Assembly: GCA_013115145.1 (NCBI GenBank)
Contig: JAAPAO010000140.1
Coordinates: 1 to 64,000 of the forward strand
Direction: 5' to 3'
From: Perkinsus chesapeaki
Lineage: Eukaryota > Perkinsozoa > Perkinsida > Perkinsidae
Length of the DNA: 64,000 nt
The notes beneath the pieces are model-generated. The model was given only the letters and a program-made list of their open reading frames with translations, was not told the DNA's origin and made no database searches. Both the position numbers and the translations under genes were made by a program. Below are positions 42,577 through 53,077 of this stretch, in pieces. Positions within the stretch are counted from its first letter, which is position 1. Each line of letters begins with the position of its first letter.

Positions 42577-44580
42577 ATGCAGTCTCAAGACTGCATTGTA
42601 AAATCAACACGTCATCTTAACAGGCTTCTCTCGTCTCTGCGAAGAGAGAAGGGATCGTCAGAGCGAGCACGGTGCCTCATCGATGAGGCTTTTCGGACAC
42701 AAAAGATTGTCCCCGATTCGTTCACGTACAGTCAGGCCTTCCTCCTCGGAGCCTACAGCTGTTCTGAAATCGCCCCCATAGTGCGAGCCAAGGTATCATC
42801 TCTGAATACAGTTGCAGTGAACTCTGCGATAGCTTCCTGTGCCCGTATGGGTTGCGAGGCCGAGGCCCGGGAACTGCTGCGATTGAGCGAGTCGAACAGT
42901 CTGGCCAATACTCGTACCTACAACGCTTTCCTCGCAACTGTTACGACCGGCTCGGCAGCTCTGACAGTATGGCGGTCGATCCCAGCTGGGCTGAAAGACG
43001 GGTATACTCTGCAACTTGTCTTGAATCGATTGGCCCAAGATGGTCATCCACCCAAAGACTATCACACTGTGCTTCAAGAGGTCCGTGGTATCATCCCCAC
43101 CGATCGTCATCATTTGGCCACGGTCATCTCTGGTTGCATTCGAGGTGGATATCCGCTCGACGGTCTCGAGGCTTTGAAGGCTGCTAACGTGAAAGCCTGC
43201 GATGACAAGGTGCTCGCCACCTGCGTGCTGTGTGCTTACGAGCGGCTCGGTATGTGGCGTGAAAGCATCGACTTGGTTGGAGCAATCGACGAGCCCGATG
43301 CTGTATGCTACACTGTGGCGATGGCTGTCTGTGCTCGAGCTGGACGAGGCAAGGAGGCCGTCATTCTGTGGGGAGAGATGCGCAATCGTGGTCTCACTCC
43401 TCAGCGGCAAAGTCTCTCCGCAGTGGTGCGCGCATGTGAAGCCGCTGGCGACTACGACAACGCCATACGAATACTAAGTGAGATTGGTGAAGAAGCTCCG
43501 AAGGTGGGTGCGGTCACCGATCCGACCAAAAGATTCGCTAGCAGCCGGCCAGAGAGGATCACTCTTGCCTATCGAGACCTGCTCTGCGATAGGCTTGAAC
43601 TGTCGCTCAACAGGGGCTCCGCTGTCTCTCCTTTGGGTGTCGCCGACCATCGCCAAGAGACAGTGCGAGTCGGTGTTGATTTCGGTACCGGACCCGCGCC
43701 CCATCAAGATGCGCTTGCCAAGCTTTTACCATCAACAGAGGAGCGTATGCGCGCCCTTGCGGCTGTCACCGATCTGAAAGGCCTTGCCGAAAAGGTGGGG
43801 CTCGGGTGTATAGAGTACGGTGCTGCAGCCGCCGGCCTGGCCTTGCCTCATGGTGATGTCGACGTTACTTTGGTGCCGCAGGGGTTTGACTCCTCAACTG
43901 CGTGGCTTGAGAGCCTCTCCGATGCCGACAGGTCGGCCTATCCACCACGGGAATCTGCCCAGGCCTGTTTGCTCTCCCTTTATCGAATGCTCAATGATCG
44001 CTCTCCTTTCGGTGTTGTGGCCACTGGTCTCGGCGGAAGAGTCCCTGTTCTGACAATCCTCCACAAGGCCACTAAAACAGTGATGGATGTCACCTACATA
44101 AACGCCCTCGGCTGTCGGAAGAGCATCTGGCTCTCTGAACAAGTGGCAGAGCTACCTCAACTTAAAGATGCTATCCGCGTGGTAAAGTATTGGATGAAGA
44201 GACATGGCATGACAGGCCAGTCTAGAGGGTGGCTCGGCGGCTATTCTCTCGCGGTGGCAATGGTCGGAGTGGCGAAGGCCATCGACGCCCCCAACGACTG
44301 CGAAACCCTCTGTCGAGCTTTCGTTCGTTTGCTGCGCCAAATGGACATAGAAAGGCATTGCATCAGCCCTCGGCTTGGTGGAGTGGTCCCTAAGGTGTGT
44401 GGGAGAGGGCAAAGTTTGTCCATTGAAGACCCTATTGAAATACAATGGGATTTGGGAGCCATCCTTGGAGAGGAGAGGACGGCGGCACTACTTGGCAAAA
44501 TTGGACAAGTCGATGCATGGTGTGCACGTAACAGTGACTCAAGTTTGACTGAATGGTTGCTGCTTGCTGTTTCTGATTAA
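42577..44580 (+). CDS. PPR domain fused to a non-canonical poly(A)/poly(U) polymerase
   Basis: 667 residues, no introns, ATG at 42577 (the frame opens earlier only through a TTG). Residues about 10-310 form repeated helical pairs of PPR type (VNSAIASCARMGCEAEAREL; DAVCYTVAMAVCARAGRGKE; SAVVRACEAAGDYDNAIRIL). Residues about 370-660 are a nucleotidyltransferase of the Trf4/TUTase class: EYGAAAAGLALPHGDVDVTL with Asp427 and Asp429, third Asp504 in KTVMDVTYIN, and the central domain (VVKYWMKRHG, GWLGGYSLAVAMVG). The usual Gly-Ser of the active site is Gly415-Ala416. PPR domains bind RNA by sequence, almost always in organelles, so this may be a self-guided mitochondrial RNA-tailing enzyme. Confidence 0.88.
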   Translation: MQSQDCIVKSTRHLNRLLSSLRREKGSSERARCLIDEAFRTQKIVPDSFTYSQAFLLGAYSCSEIAPIVRAKVSSLNTVAVNSAIASCARMGCEAEARELLRLSESNSLANTRTYNAFLATVTTGSAALTVWRSIPAGLKDGYTLQLVLNRLAQDGHPPKDYHTVLQEVRGIIPTDRHHLATVISGCIRGGYPLDGLEALKAANVKACDDKVLATCVLCAYERLGMWRESIDLVGAIDEPDAVCYTVAMAVCARAGRGKEAVILWGEMRNRGLTPQRQSLSAVVRACEAAGDYDNAIRILSEIGEEAPKVGAVTDPTKRFASSRPERITLAYRDLLCDRLELSLNRGSAVSPLGVADHRQETVRVGVDFGTGPAPHQDALAKLLPSTEERMRALAAVTDLKGLAEKVGLGCIEYGAAAAGLALPHGDVDVTLVPQGFDSSTAWLESLSDADRSAYPPRESAQACLLSLYRMLNDRSPFGVVATGLGGRVPVLTILHKATKTVMDVTYINALGCRKSIWLSEQVAELPQLKDAIRVVKYWMKRHGMTGQSRGWLGGYSLAVAMVGVAKAIDAPNDCETLCRAFVRLLRQMDIERHCISPRLGGVVPKVCGRGQSLSIEDPIEIQWDLGAILGEERTAALLGKIGQVDAWCARNSDSSLTEWLLLAVSD

Positions 44581-44898
44581 TCGATTCACTGTTGCTTTCA
44601 TAGTAACATGGACGGCTTGTGGCATGGAAAGCACTTTGGTTAGCCGGACAGGTTAACTATTAAACGAGTCGTTATTTAACATCAGACGTTTCTCTCGTGG
44701 ACGTTAATGACTCTTCAGAGATTGCTGGTTTAAGGGTGCTTTGACCGTACTTTGTTATTGTATTGATGATTAACATTTAACACCACATACGATAAGCTGC
44801 AGAGTAAATGCTAATTTAACACATTACGTAACACAACTGTCCCCTCAGTGAGATCAACCCTCTTGTTCAGCTCATCACGGTGGGCTGCATCCGATACC

Positions 44899-47800
44899 TC
44901 AATCACAGTCGATGATCTCAATGTCTTCGCTGGATGGCGGATCATAATCCGACAGCGACACTGAATCGACTACATCACCAACAAGCATTTCGCTCGAGGA
45001 CAACGAGACGCCATCCTCGATAGCATCCACGTCGGTGAACGGATAGTCGCCGCTCGACGGCAAATCAAGGTCCTCTTCCAGGCATGGCTGCGCAAGGGGA
45101 ATCTCGTCCTGTGTGTGATCACTAATAATCTCGGCTTCGGACGACTGACTGCTCTGTAGCTCTGTTTTACCGCTGGAGGCCTTCCGCCCACTCAGCTGAC
45201 TCGGCGCGACTTCCCACGTTCCAGGGAGACGATTGTCAAGCTGACCCAGATTCCGCCGAGCCCTGAGCTCTTCGATAGGTGCATCGCATCGCACGAAGTA
45301 GTTATCACAATGGTAAGCATCCGTGCAACCTGCAGCCATCACAACAGAGCCTTCTGTGCAACTCGTACAGATCAGCCTAGCTGCACGAGATCTTGCCTCG
45401 GCCCCTCGTGCTGCGCTACTCCCAGCGAACGCCACCAGAGCCGGATCGCGGTCCAAGCATGTTTCGCAAACCCAACGAGTGCCTTGTCGACTGCCCAATC
45501 GATGATGGCATAGGAAGCACTCTGAACTCATGCTTTCTACAGCTGGCAGATCTTCGGTTAACCAAGCGGCCACACTCGGGAGGATCGGTGCGAGGATGCG
45601 CTGGACCGCCGGGAAGAACTGCTTCGTCAAGTAGTAGTCAGCATCGATAACAACATTCCTCGACCCAGCGATCCTGTACGGCGGTACCACTCTGTCCAGG
45701 AGCTTAGCGTTCGACCTGTCACCAGCTTTTCTTGCCACCACATAAGCCACACGTTCCTTGTAACCGGTGTCCAGTCCTTGTAGGGCGGCTACATGGGCCG
45801 CTGGAGGGAGATTCTTACTGCGATAATTAAGCCGTACTTGGTTTTGAAATATGAATTCAGTTTTGCTAATCTCACCGCTATAAAGCCGTCTGATGATCTC
45901 GCGCCCGGCTCGTCGGCCAGCCTCCAGATGAAGCGTCTCGTCTGCCGTAGGGTCCGTTCGGAACATAGCCTCGAGCACACTGTGCACAGACTTTGCCGTG
46001 AAGGGGCAGCTGTCTCGCCGGACTGTCTCGATGCCCTTGGCGAAGAACTCTGGTTTAGCTTTAGGATGCTCATATGCCCAACCGCAATATCTTTTCTTTG
46101 ACACCAAAATACATGGCATGCAGACTTTCTCAAGTTGCAGTTTGATCGGCCATGGGTTAACACTCGTCACACAGTCCGCCAATCTGCCTCCAAACTCGAA
46201 CGCAGCTTCCACAGACCCGCATGATTCACTCGGCGGCCTGCACCATGAGCTGTAATAAAAGACCGCAACGCTGTTGCTGTGAAACTCACCGTATGAACAT
46301 AGAATCGGTGTCCCCATACAAAACTGTGGCGCCCATGTCCTCAGCAATCGACATGGCCTGCTGCAAAGTCCGCCTGGCTGTCAAAACAATAGCATCAGCT
46401 AGCTCCGAGCATGGCATGCGGCCAGAGAATGACGCACCAGCGTAGCCATACCTGAACTCTATGTGAGGAAATGATCAACTATGTGCAGCATCGCTACGTC
46501 ACGTTAGCCAGCAACTTAAGCCCGAGTTGCCGGGCATCCATAATTCTATATAGTGCGGGAGAATCTTTTGAATTCACGCGTTTCATTGCACGCTTGACCA
46601 TAAACCTTGTCTGGAGGACCTGTGAGATACCATTCGACGAAGACCAAAAGATCCAGTCGACGAACCTCGTGGAGCATCCGGGGCAAGATGCCAACTCTAC
46701 ATGACGGCTGCACGAATACCACTCCATTCGCAGCAACAACAACATTATCATCCTGGAGAATCGATGACGATCGTTTAATCTACAAACAACAAATATGTCA
46801 TTCAACGATCCTACGTAGTAGTCGAAAGTTACCGTATGAGGTTTATCTCGCTGCGTGCCCAGTGGTACTGTCACATCCAGGTGTTCAACACGCCCCAGAC
46901 ATGTTGAGTAGCACATATTATAGGCAATTATAATGCTTGGATATAGACTCTGGAAGTCTAGAATTATAGTAGGCGTTCGGTAATAGCCAGATCTTGGCTC
47001 AAGGATCATAGGAGTTCCCTCCAACGCCGGTTGTGCTTTCACCTAAGCAAGTAGGCCTAAACACAGTTACCAGCCTAGGTCCCCTAGCTCCAGTTGCGCA
47101 TTCGAAAACAATCAGTTGTTCGCGGGGCTCACCTGCGCTTTGGATGATGTGACTAAGGCGAAACCGCTCCTAGTTGCCGCGCGATGGAGAATGCACTCAA
47201 CTCTATATTGGCTTCCTCGAGTCAGCACCTGAGTAGAAGATTCCTGCTCGGAAGATTGACGAACTCTACAACAGAGTTCACGAACGCCCCCTAAATTAAA
47301 CGAAATAAATAATTACCTCCTCGACATCCGGCATTCCTAATACGGATGACATCTCAGATGCTCGACTGAGAAGAGTACTGGCATCCAGCAGCTGCAAAGC
47401 GAGGAGGACCATCCGTGAGGTATATTTAAAGGCTTTGAGGCACAATGCTCTATCAGTCCACCAATCCTGCAGCAACCACATCGGGATATTCGGCAGCGTC
47501 AATCCGAGCAGCTGCCTTGCTGCACCATGCAAAGTCGTTGTTGACAACTTGAGCGAATCCTCCTGCCGCAAAGTCTGCCAAAGATCAAGCGTTATGCGGC
47601 CGAATAGGGTAGACGCTCCCATAGGCCCTGGAACAGGCGCGATGCAGACTCGATGGAATAGATACTCCGAGTTTGGAACGCGGAGGGATCGGGCCCGCTC
47701 AGCCGCATACACGATACCCTTCCGAGAGGCATCCCAGCTAACCACTACTGTGGGATCGAATTGACCAAAGACGTGGTCGAGGGCGAGGATGAGCTCGGAC

Positions 47801-49404
47801 TCACAGGAAGCGTGTTGCAGTGTGCAGTATGTATCAACCGCCATAATTTCATCTTCGTTCAGGAGGTCACCAATCGTACACACCCATTTCCGTTGCATAG
47901 GGGTTTGCCGTTGGTCTCTTAACACACATACAGCACCAACAATAGGGTGTATAGCAGCATCCCACCTGTTAACCCCACGTGGCACTTGAACCACCAACTC
48001 CAAATATAACAAGGTACAATAATCTACCGAGCTAGAGTCGCCTACAGCGCCGTTGGCATCAGGGGCACTCAGATATCTCGGGCTTATTGTAGGCCTCTCG
48101 CAGCATTCTTCAAGAACGGTCTCCAGCGAAGGCGGGTCCGGAAGGAACTCGTACAACTCATTCAGACGGGGCAACATCTCGGCCGCGCTCGTCTCAGCTT
48201 CTATGTTGGACGCCGGACACATCACTTCGAAACCAACATCACTCGCAGCCGACGAGCCCGAAGAGTTACTCTCCGCGTACTCGTTGACCAGCATCCCACT
48301 ATCAGCTGGTAGGTCAACTTGAGCATGACGGCTGGCCTCTGGGTAGGCTTTAATATCTTCTCCGACAGCCTCATCAGGAACTACTTCAAAAAAGTCCTCC
48401 AAAGCAGCCTTCTGGCTATGATGAGCACCTTGGGACCCGCTGGCCGCCTCCTGCTTTGCGACAGAGTCTCGCAAGGCCTCCAACCTTGAAGAGTTCTCCG
48501 AATGACAAGGCATGCTTTGTGGAGTAGGACGACCGGTTGCACGACCTTCGGGCACATAGGGGAACTCCTCACCTGCAGCCAGACATCTTTCATGTTCACC
48601 ACGCCATAATGTACGAAGCCTCTGACACATCATACTAGACGAACCACCAGACTGGGATGTGGACAGCGGGGAAGGTCTTGGATAGGAGACAGTATGATCC
48701 TGGCTATCTGGTTGAGAGGTCGAGAGCCGACCTCCAGTTGGAAAGATACCGTGAGCTTCTTCTGGGTTGTAGATACCACTACAGGGAGCGTCGATCTCCA
48801 GCGAGCATCTTGAATGTCGGTCACTTGGAGGCCTCACCGAACACGCATTGGCCTCGATCCGGATAGTTGCACCAGCAGCCAGACCACATTCGCTAACGAA
48901 CTGCAATGTGTACGGAATGTGAAGCTCAAATATCTTACCGTTTCTCCCGTATCTTGCACACAAAGATTTATACGCATGCGCAAGCTTGTAAGATTCGCTT
49001 GGATTCGCGTAGCGCACTTCGAAGATTTCTTGCTCAACCTCGTGATACCCGTAGATGTCCGTGCGCCGCACCCGCCTCACATCAACCACGCTGGCTGCGT
49101 TCTGGTTCCCTAAGTTCATCAACCGGTCCAGACCGTCACCAAGCTGCCTTTCAGTAAAGTTGTCCGGGAAGCCTTCGGAGTCTAGCAGGACCTTCGGATG
49201 ATACCCATGAACATGTACGCAGCACTGCACTCGACTGACTGCCTCACCCGCGACCACATGCCCATACAGTCGAATCACAGGGCAAACCACCGAGCGCTTT
49301 CCGGTGATGCCCGACACGCTCGCGTCCCCCAGACCGGAGTGAGGCTCGGCCAAGTACCAATCGAGGTGGTAGAGTTTCATAACAAATGAGTTGGAGGAGG
49401 CCAT
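44899..49404 (-). CDS. REV3: DNA polymerase zeta catalytic subunit
   Basis: Seven exons: 49404-47317, 47228-47133, 47042-46833, 46779-46666, 46619-46498, 46451-46290 and 46237-44899; 4131 nt, 1376 residues, all in frame. The N-terminus has the REV3 start (VMKLYHLDWYLAEP). Family B motif A is DFQSLYPSIIIAYN (Asp757), motif B KLLANVTYGYAGASFSGRMP, motif C YGDTDSMF (Asp924, Asp926). Also TRGSQYRVE, CILVSKKRYCGWAYE and KGIETVRRDSCP. Two Cys clusters follow near residues 1171-1250 (ECFLC…CETC; CTSC…CTDAYHC), the second being the iron-sulfur/accessory-subunit site. The acidic tail ends EDIEIIDCD. It extends past DNA lesions and mismatched ends, with Rev7. Shorter than yeast (about 1500) and human (about 3130) forms. 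Confidence 0.95.
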
Positions 49405-49563
49405 GACAACATCTTACGGCAATTTAATATATCAACTACTCGACAATTGACAACTGTACGCAAACCAATACATCTTCTTCCAACACCAATTTGATAAATC
49501 TCAAAGCATGAGGTGGTGCCCCGCCCTATCAGGCGGTCCCGATTAATTTGCAGTCAATGACTC

Positions 49564-50260
49564 TCACTTCGTCGGCATGGCAGCAGCAGCACGGTTGCGT
49601 GGCACGAAATCGAATGTATGGAGTTTCCTGAACCAAAGAATACCAGCATGATCTAATCTTAAGGAGTCCTCATCACTGGAATTGTCCTCTTCGATCAATC
49701 TCCCCCCACCCAGACATCCACTCCCCCGTTTCCTTCCTCGGCAGGCTATACTTGGTCCTAAGCCCTCGTCCCATCCATGAGGTGCAGTCCGATTCCGAAG
49801 CCACTGCTTCCTTAACATCAGCTTTTCGCCGCAAAGTCTTCGTTGAGTAACTATCAGTAGATGTCACATCCAACCAACAAGAGCAAGTATTCACAGAATG
49901 CCACTCAGTGAAATATAAACGATAATTTGTGACGGCAATATTAACCGGGAACATGTTCCTCGGGCGAAAGTATGCCACGGTTTCCCCAGTGGCCCTCCCC
50001 TCCCCCCTCCCACCCTACCTCGCAGGTATAGCCTTCTTAGCGGCGAATCTTCCACGGCTCGGAGCTGACAACATATGCAGCAAGTGGGCAACGTTACCAT
50101 CTGTCTGGAGGTTGGAGGATGACCGTGGGTCTGTCGGAAAGATACCTGCATCATCGACAAGCTCATATATTGCCCGACTGGGAGGATGAGTGGGCGAACC
50201 GGATGAAGTCTTAAGATATGAAGTAAATTATGGATGGAGCTGGGCGACAACTGGACTGCC
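49564..50260 (-). CDS. Hypothetical multi-exon protein
   Basis: On the minus strand, a stretch reading ELVDDA, an intron (GTATCT…GACAG), then GNVAHLLHMLSAPSRGRFAA to a GTAGGG donor gives a coherent coding run. Further down, 49978-49673 and 49700-49564 are open; the latter ends RLIEEDNSSDEDSLRLDHAG and then MPTK. I do not recognise a family, and the joins between these blocks are not certain. It lies upstream of REV3 on the same strand, about 160 bp away. Confidence 0.35.
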
Positions 50261-50483
50261 ATTTCGAAGCGTTAAAAGTGGAATCGATTTGATTCGGATG
50301 TATGATACGCGCAACAGCGGGGAATACAGGGTATTTGGCATGCAGTACTGAAAGTATAGAAGGCCAATGGTATAATAGAAAAGCATATCCTCTAGAGGGT
50401 GGAAATTAACACATCGCTTCAAGAGCTGGATGACGACTTCGAAGGTCAAAGCCTTCAAGCCATACACACACTAACAACACTTC

Positions 50484-50920
50484 TCAGATACCAAACTTCC
50501 AGCAGTGTGTTGAATAAAAGACCATCGCTCCCTCCTCGTCCTCCTTCGCCCTTCTAGTACCCATCCCACGGTCTCCTTCACTCTGCCGTGGCCTCTCTAT
50601 TTGCATCCTCTTGCGACTTCCTCTTAGACCGTGATTGCCGTTGGTGGGCGAAAAAAGGTCTGTACTACTCGACGTAAAGTGCCTCCGACTGGACCTGCCG
50701 AAAACAGCGATACCAAGGATCGAACCCGTGCTCAGTTGAATGAAGGTGTAACAGTAAAACCGCTACGCCAAGCAGCCGCCTCGATCCTCACCCGAAGTTC
50801 AGTCCATCAGCCTTTCTTTCAACACCAGGACTCAGAGAGCCCATAGCCAATTGACTAGGCAACACAGACTTCCGATGCTTCGGTCCTTCCGAGTCGATCG
50901 AGCCCCCCAAACCTCCCTCG
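50484..50920 (-). CDS. Hypothetical protein split by a tRNA-like intron
   Basis: On the minus strand, an exon from about 50916 to 50792 (KSVLPSQLAMGSLSPGVERK) joins across a 97-nt intron (50791-50695) to an exon ending at the stop 50486-50484 (HFTSSSTDLFSPTNGNHGLR and then a Arg/Glu-rich end). The frame is kept (Gly codon split). The 5' end is unresolved. Function not recognised; composition suggests a disordered, basic protein. Confidence 0.4.
50695..50791 (-). other. 97-nt tRNA-like intron (sense to its gene)
   Basis: On the minus strand it runs GTGAGGATC … CGGCAG, with an exact A-box (TGGCGTAGCGG) and an exact B-box (GGGTTCGATCC) about 38 nt apart in the right order. The T-stem has wobble pairs; the acceptor stem does not pair. 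Intron length is about that of a tRNA plus splice signals. Confidence 0.6.
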
Positions 50921-51629
50921 TCAGCTGTCATCAACCTCGATCGATTATCCTGCCCATGCAACCCAGCAGATGAACCAGCAAACCCATTATATCACCTGCC
51001 GGCTCTGGCCGCTTTTATCAGCTCTTTTTGAATCTACAAGGGAGAGTCTAAGTCCACCGACCGTCCCAGTCAGGTAACCTTCGTTCTCCCGCGAATGCAT
51101 GCTGCCCAAGGCGAATGAGCTGGATAAATCAGGCCTCATCTTTGCGGTGGCCTCCTCCCCACCACACACACTTCCCTAAAGCTTCCAACTGTTATTGCCT
51201 ATCCAGTATAACATTACAGAGTGTTGAAGGCCAGCGAGCGTCATTGGACTTGTCCTCAATTCTGTGTAGTACCGCTGGGCCATGTCAAAGAGGATGAAAC
51301 AAGCCTTTCAAAAAGTACTGTCGAATGCAGTTATCACGTTATGGCCATGGATGGGCCATCCACACCTCTCAAGACGTTTTAAGAAATCAAGAGAAGGCTC
51401 GAGGACGTGCATGAAAGATACTAAATAGCTCACCTCTTTGACATGAGATATACCTATTACCAACGTACCTTGCGTGGGTTAAAAAGGAGATGTATTGATA
51501 GAAACCTCAATTATAATAAGCCGACCTGGCTAGGATGGTGACACAATTCGCCTAATTGCATGTAATGCATGAAAAACTTGTTTCCATCGGGCATGACACC
51601 GTGACGTCATTAGTTTACCGCGTTGAATC

Positions 51630-52660
51630 ATGACTGACTCAATCGTAGAAAAGGACACTAGAATGGATGGACATGGACGACACTCGACCAATGAGATTTG
51701 TGGCGCGCAAGAAACTATTGCCTATACCGCTGACGGCAATCAGAACCTGTTCATTGACGAAGACCGAGCTCCACGTGTTGGGATAATGGAATCTTCTTCA
51801 AGTGAGCTGGTGCATGCATCAACCTAAGATTCTCCTCTTTGCAGACGACGGGGATCAAGGTGACGTAAGTGGTGGTTCTCTGCGGAAAAACGAACCCATG
51901 GTGAAAAAATTACTATGTCGTCACGCGAGGTTGAAGCAGGTCATTGACTGCCACCGAAGATACCATGCTGCCGATTCTCGGGACCACCGACATGGAGACC
52001 TCAATGCCGCCGACAGGTCCTCGTGTGATTCTATCATGGACGGGGTGCTGAAGGAGTATTATAACAGCAGAACCGCTGCAAGTACGTCCGCATTTAGAGT
52101 GACCAAAATCACTTTCCTTCAGCCAACCGAGCAGGCACCACCAAGTCCCTGCAGCGGTATTGGAGGTCTGATGGTAAGATACTCTCCAGGCGTTCCTCCA
52201 ATACTTTTCAGAAACTTCCTCTCCGCGCGGAGCTACACCCTTCTTCCGTGGGAAATTCCGCCGCAAAAGCCGAACGTTGAAGTTAAATGACAAAGGAGCG
52301 CCGCTCCTGCCTTCAACAGGACGGTCTTGGACAGGACTGAGGCACAACAGCGCCGGTGGTGGACCGCCCAGACGAATCCACGAGCTTCCTGGAGTGTTAC
52401 CGACACCAATAGGAGGAGGAAGAATCTTCCCGGACACTGATGATGAAATTGATGCGGCTGAATACCGAGGGAGCCGGATGGTAAGTGGGGTGGTGTTATT
52501 AGTAGTCACATACACAACGCTTAGGGCAAAGGCTGTTGCTGTTGAAATCGCCGTTGGAGCTCCTAAACTTCATATCGAAATATCTCTATATTGTCTGAAT
52601 CCATCATTACTGATTGGCGATAGTGCTTTATCATCGCTAACAGGCTCAAATGCAAAATGA
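51630..52660 (+). CDS. Hypothetical multi-exon protein
   Basis: Exon 1 (51630-51801, start MTDSIVEKDTRMDGHGRHST) joins at GTGAGC…TTTGCAG to exon 2 (from 51845, NDGDQGDVSGGSLRKNEPMV, then RHARLKQVIDCHRRYHAADS). A donor GTACGT follows at about 52082. A later exon around 52277-52483 is Gly/Pro-rich (GGGPPRRIHELPGVLPTPIG; FPDTDDEIDAAEYRG). No domain recognised. Charged, low-complexity, soluble. The 3' end is approximate. Confidence 0.45.
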
Positions 52661-52918
52661 ATATGAACTATTAGTTATTATATCACTTTAATGAGTATTA
52701 ATAAAATATCTACTAACATCATCTCTAGAGATAGTCTAACCATGACCACCGGAGACCATATCATCGTAGAGTACGTCCTATTAGGTGCATGATGTTCAGC
52801 AGTTGCCTAACCCTCCACCACAGACCAACCCGCCCCTTGGACCATTCTCCTCGGGCATCTTGCTCCCGATGGCACAACCAAGCATCTGCGACAGGGTGGG
52901 TATACCAGTGGTAATTTC

Positions 52919-52931
52919 GTGGCGCAGTGAC
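52919..52931 (+). repeat. Dispersed motif GTGGCGCAGTGAC, copy 2
   Basis: Preceded by AATTTC and followed by TTTTAGGTTACAG, in the spacer (or a 5' intron) before the Trf4-like gene. Confidence 0.6.
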
Positions 52932-53077
52932 TTTTAGGTTACAGTGGACGTCGCTTTGTTTATGCATCTCGTTGATTCATACGCTCTCTCAGGCGACAGT
53001 ATGAAAAGGATGCGTCTCTGCAGTTTGGTAGCAGTTTGGTACCCTCCTCATGACCGCGCGCCACGTAATTCCCTCAG

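Noticed and set aside
46983-47002. AGCCAGATCTTGGCTCAAGG resembles the end of the dinoflagellate/perkinsid trans-spliced leader (…TTGGCTCAAG).
   Set aside because: It lies inside a conserved REV3 exon read from the other strand (…LEPRSGYYR…) and the 5' half of the leader is missing. Chance match.
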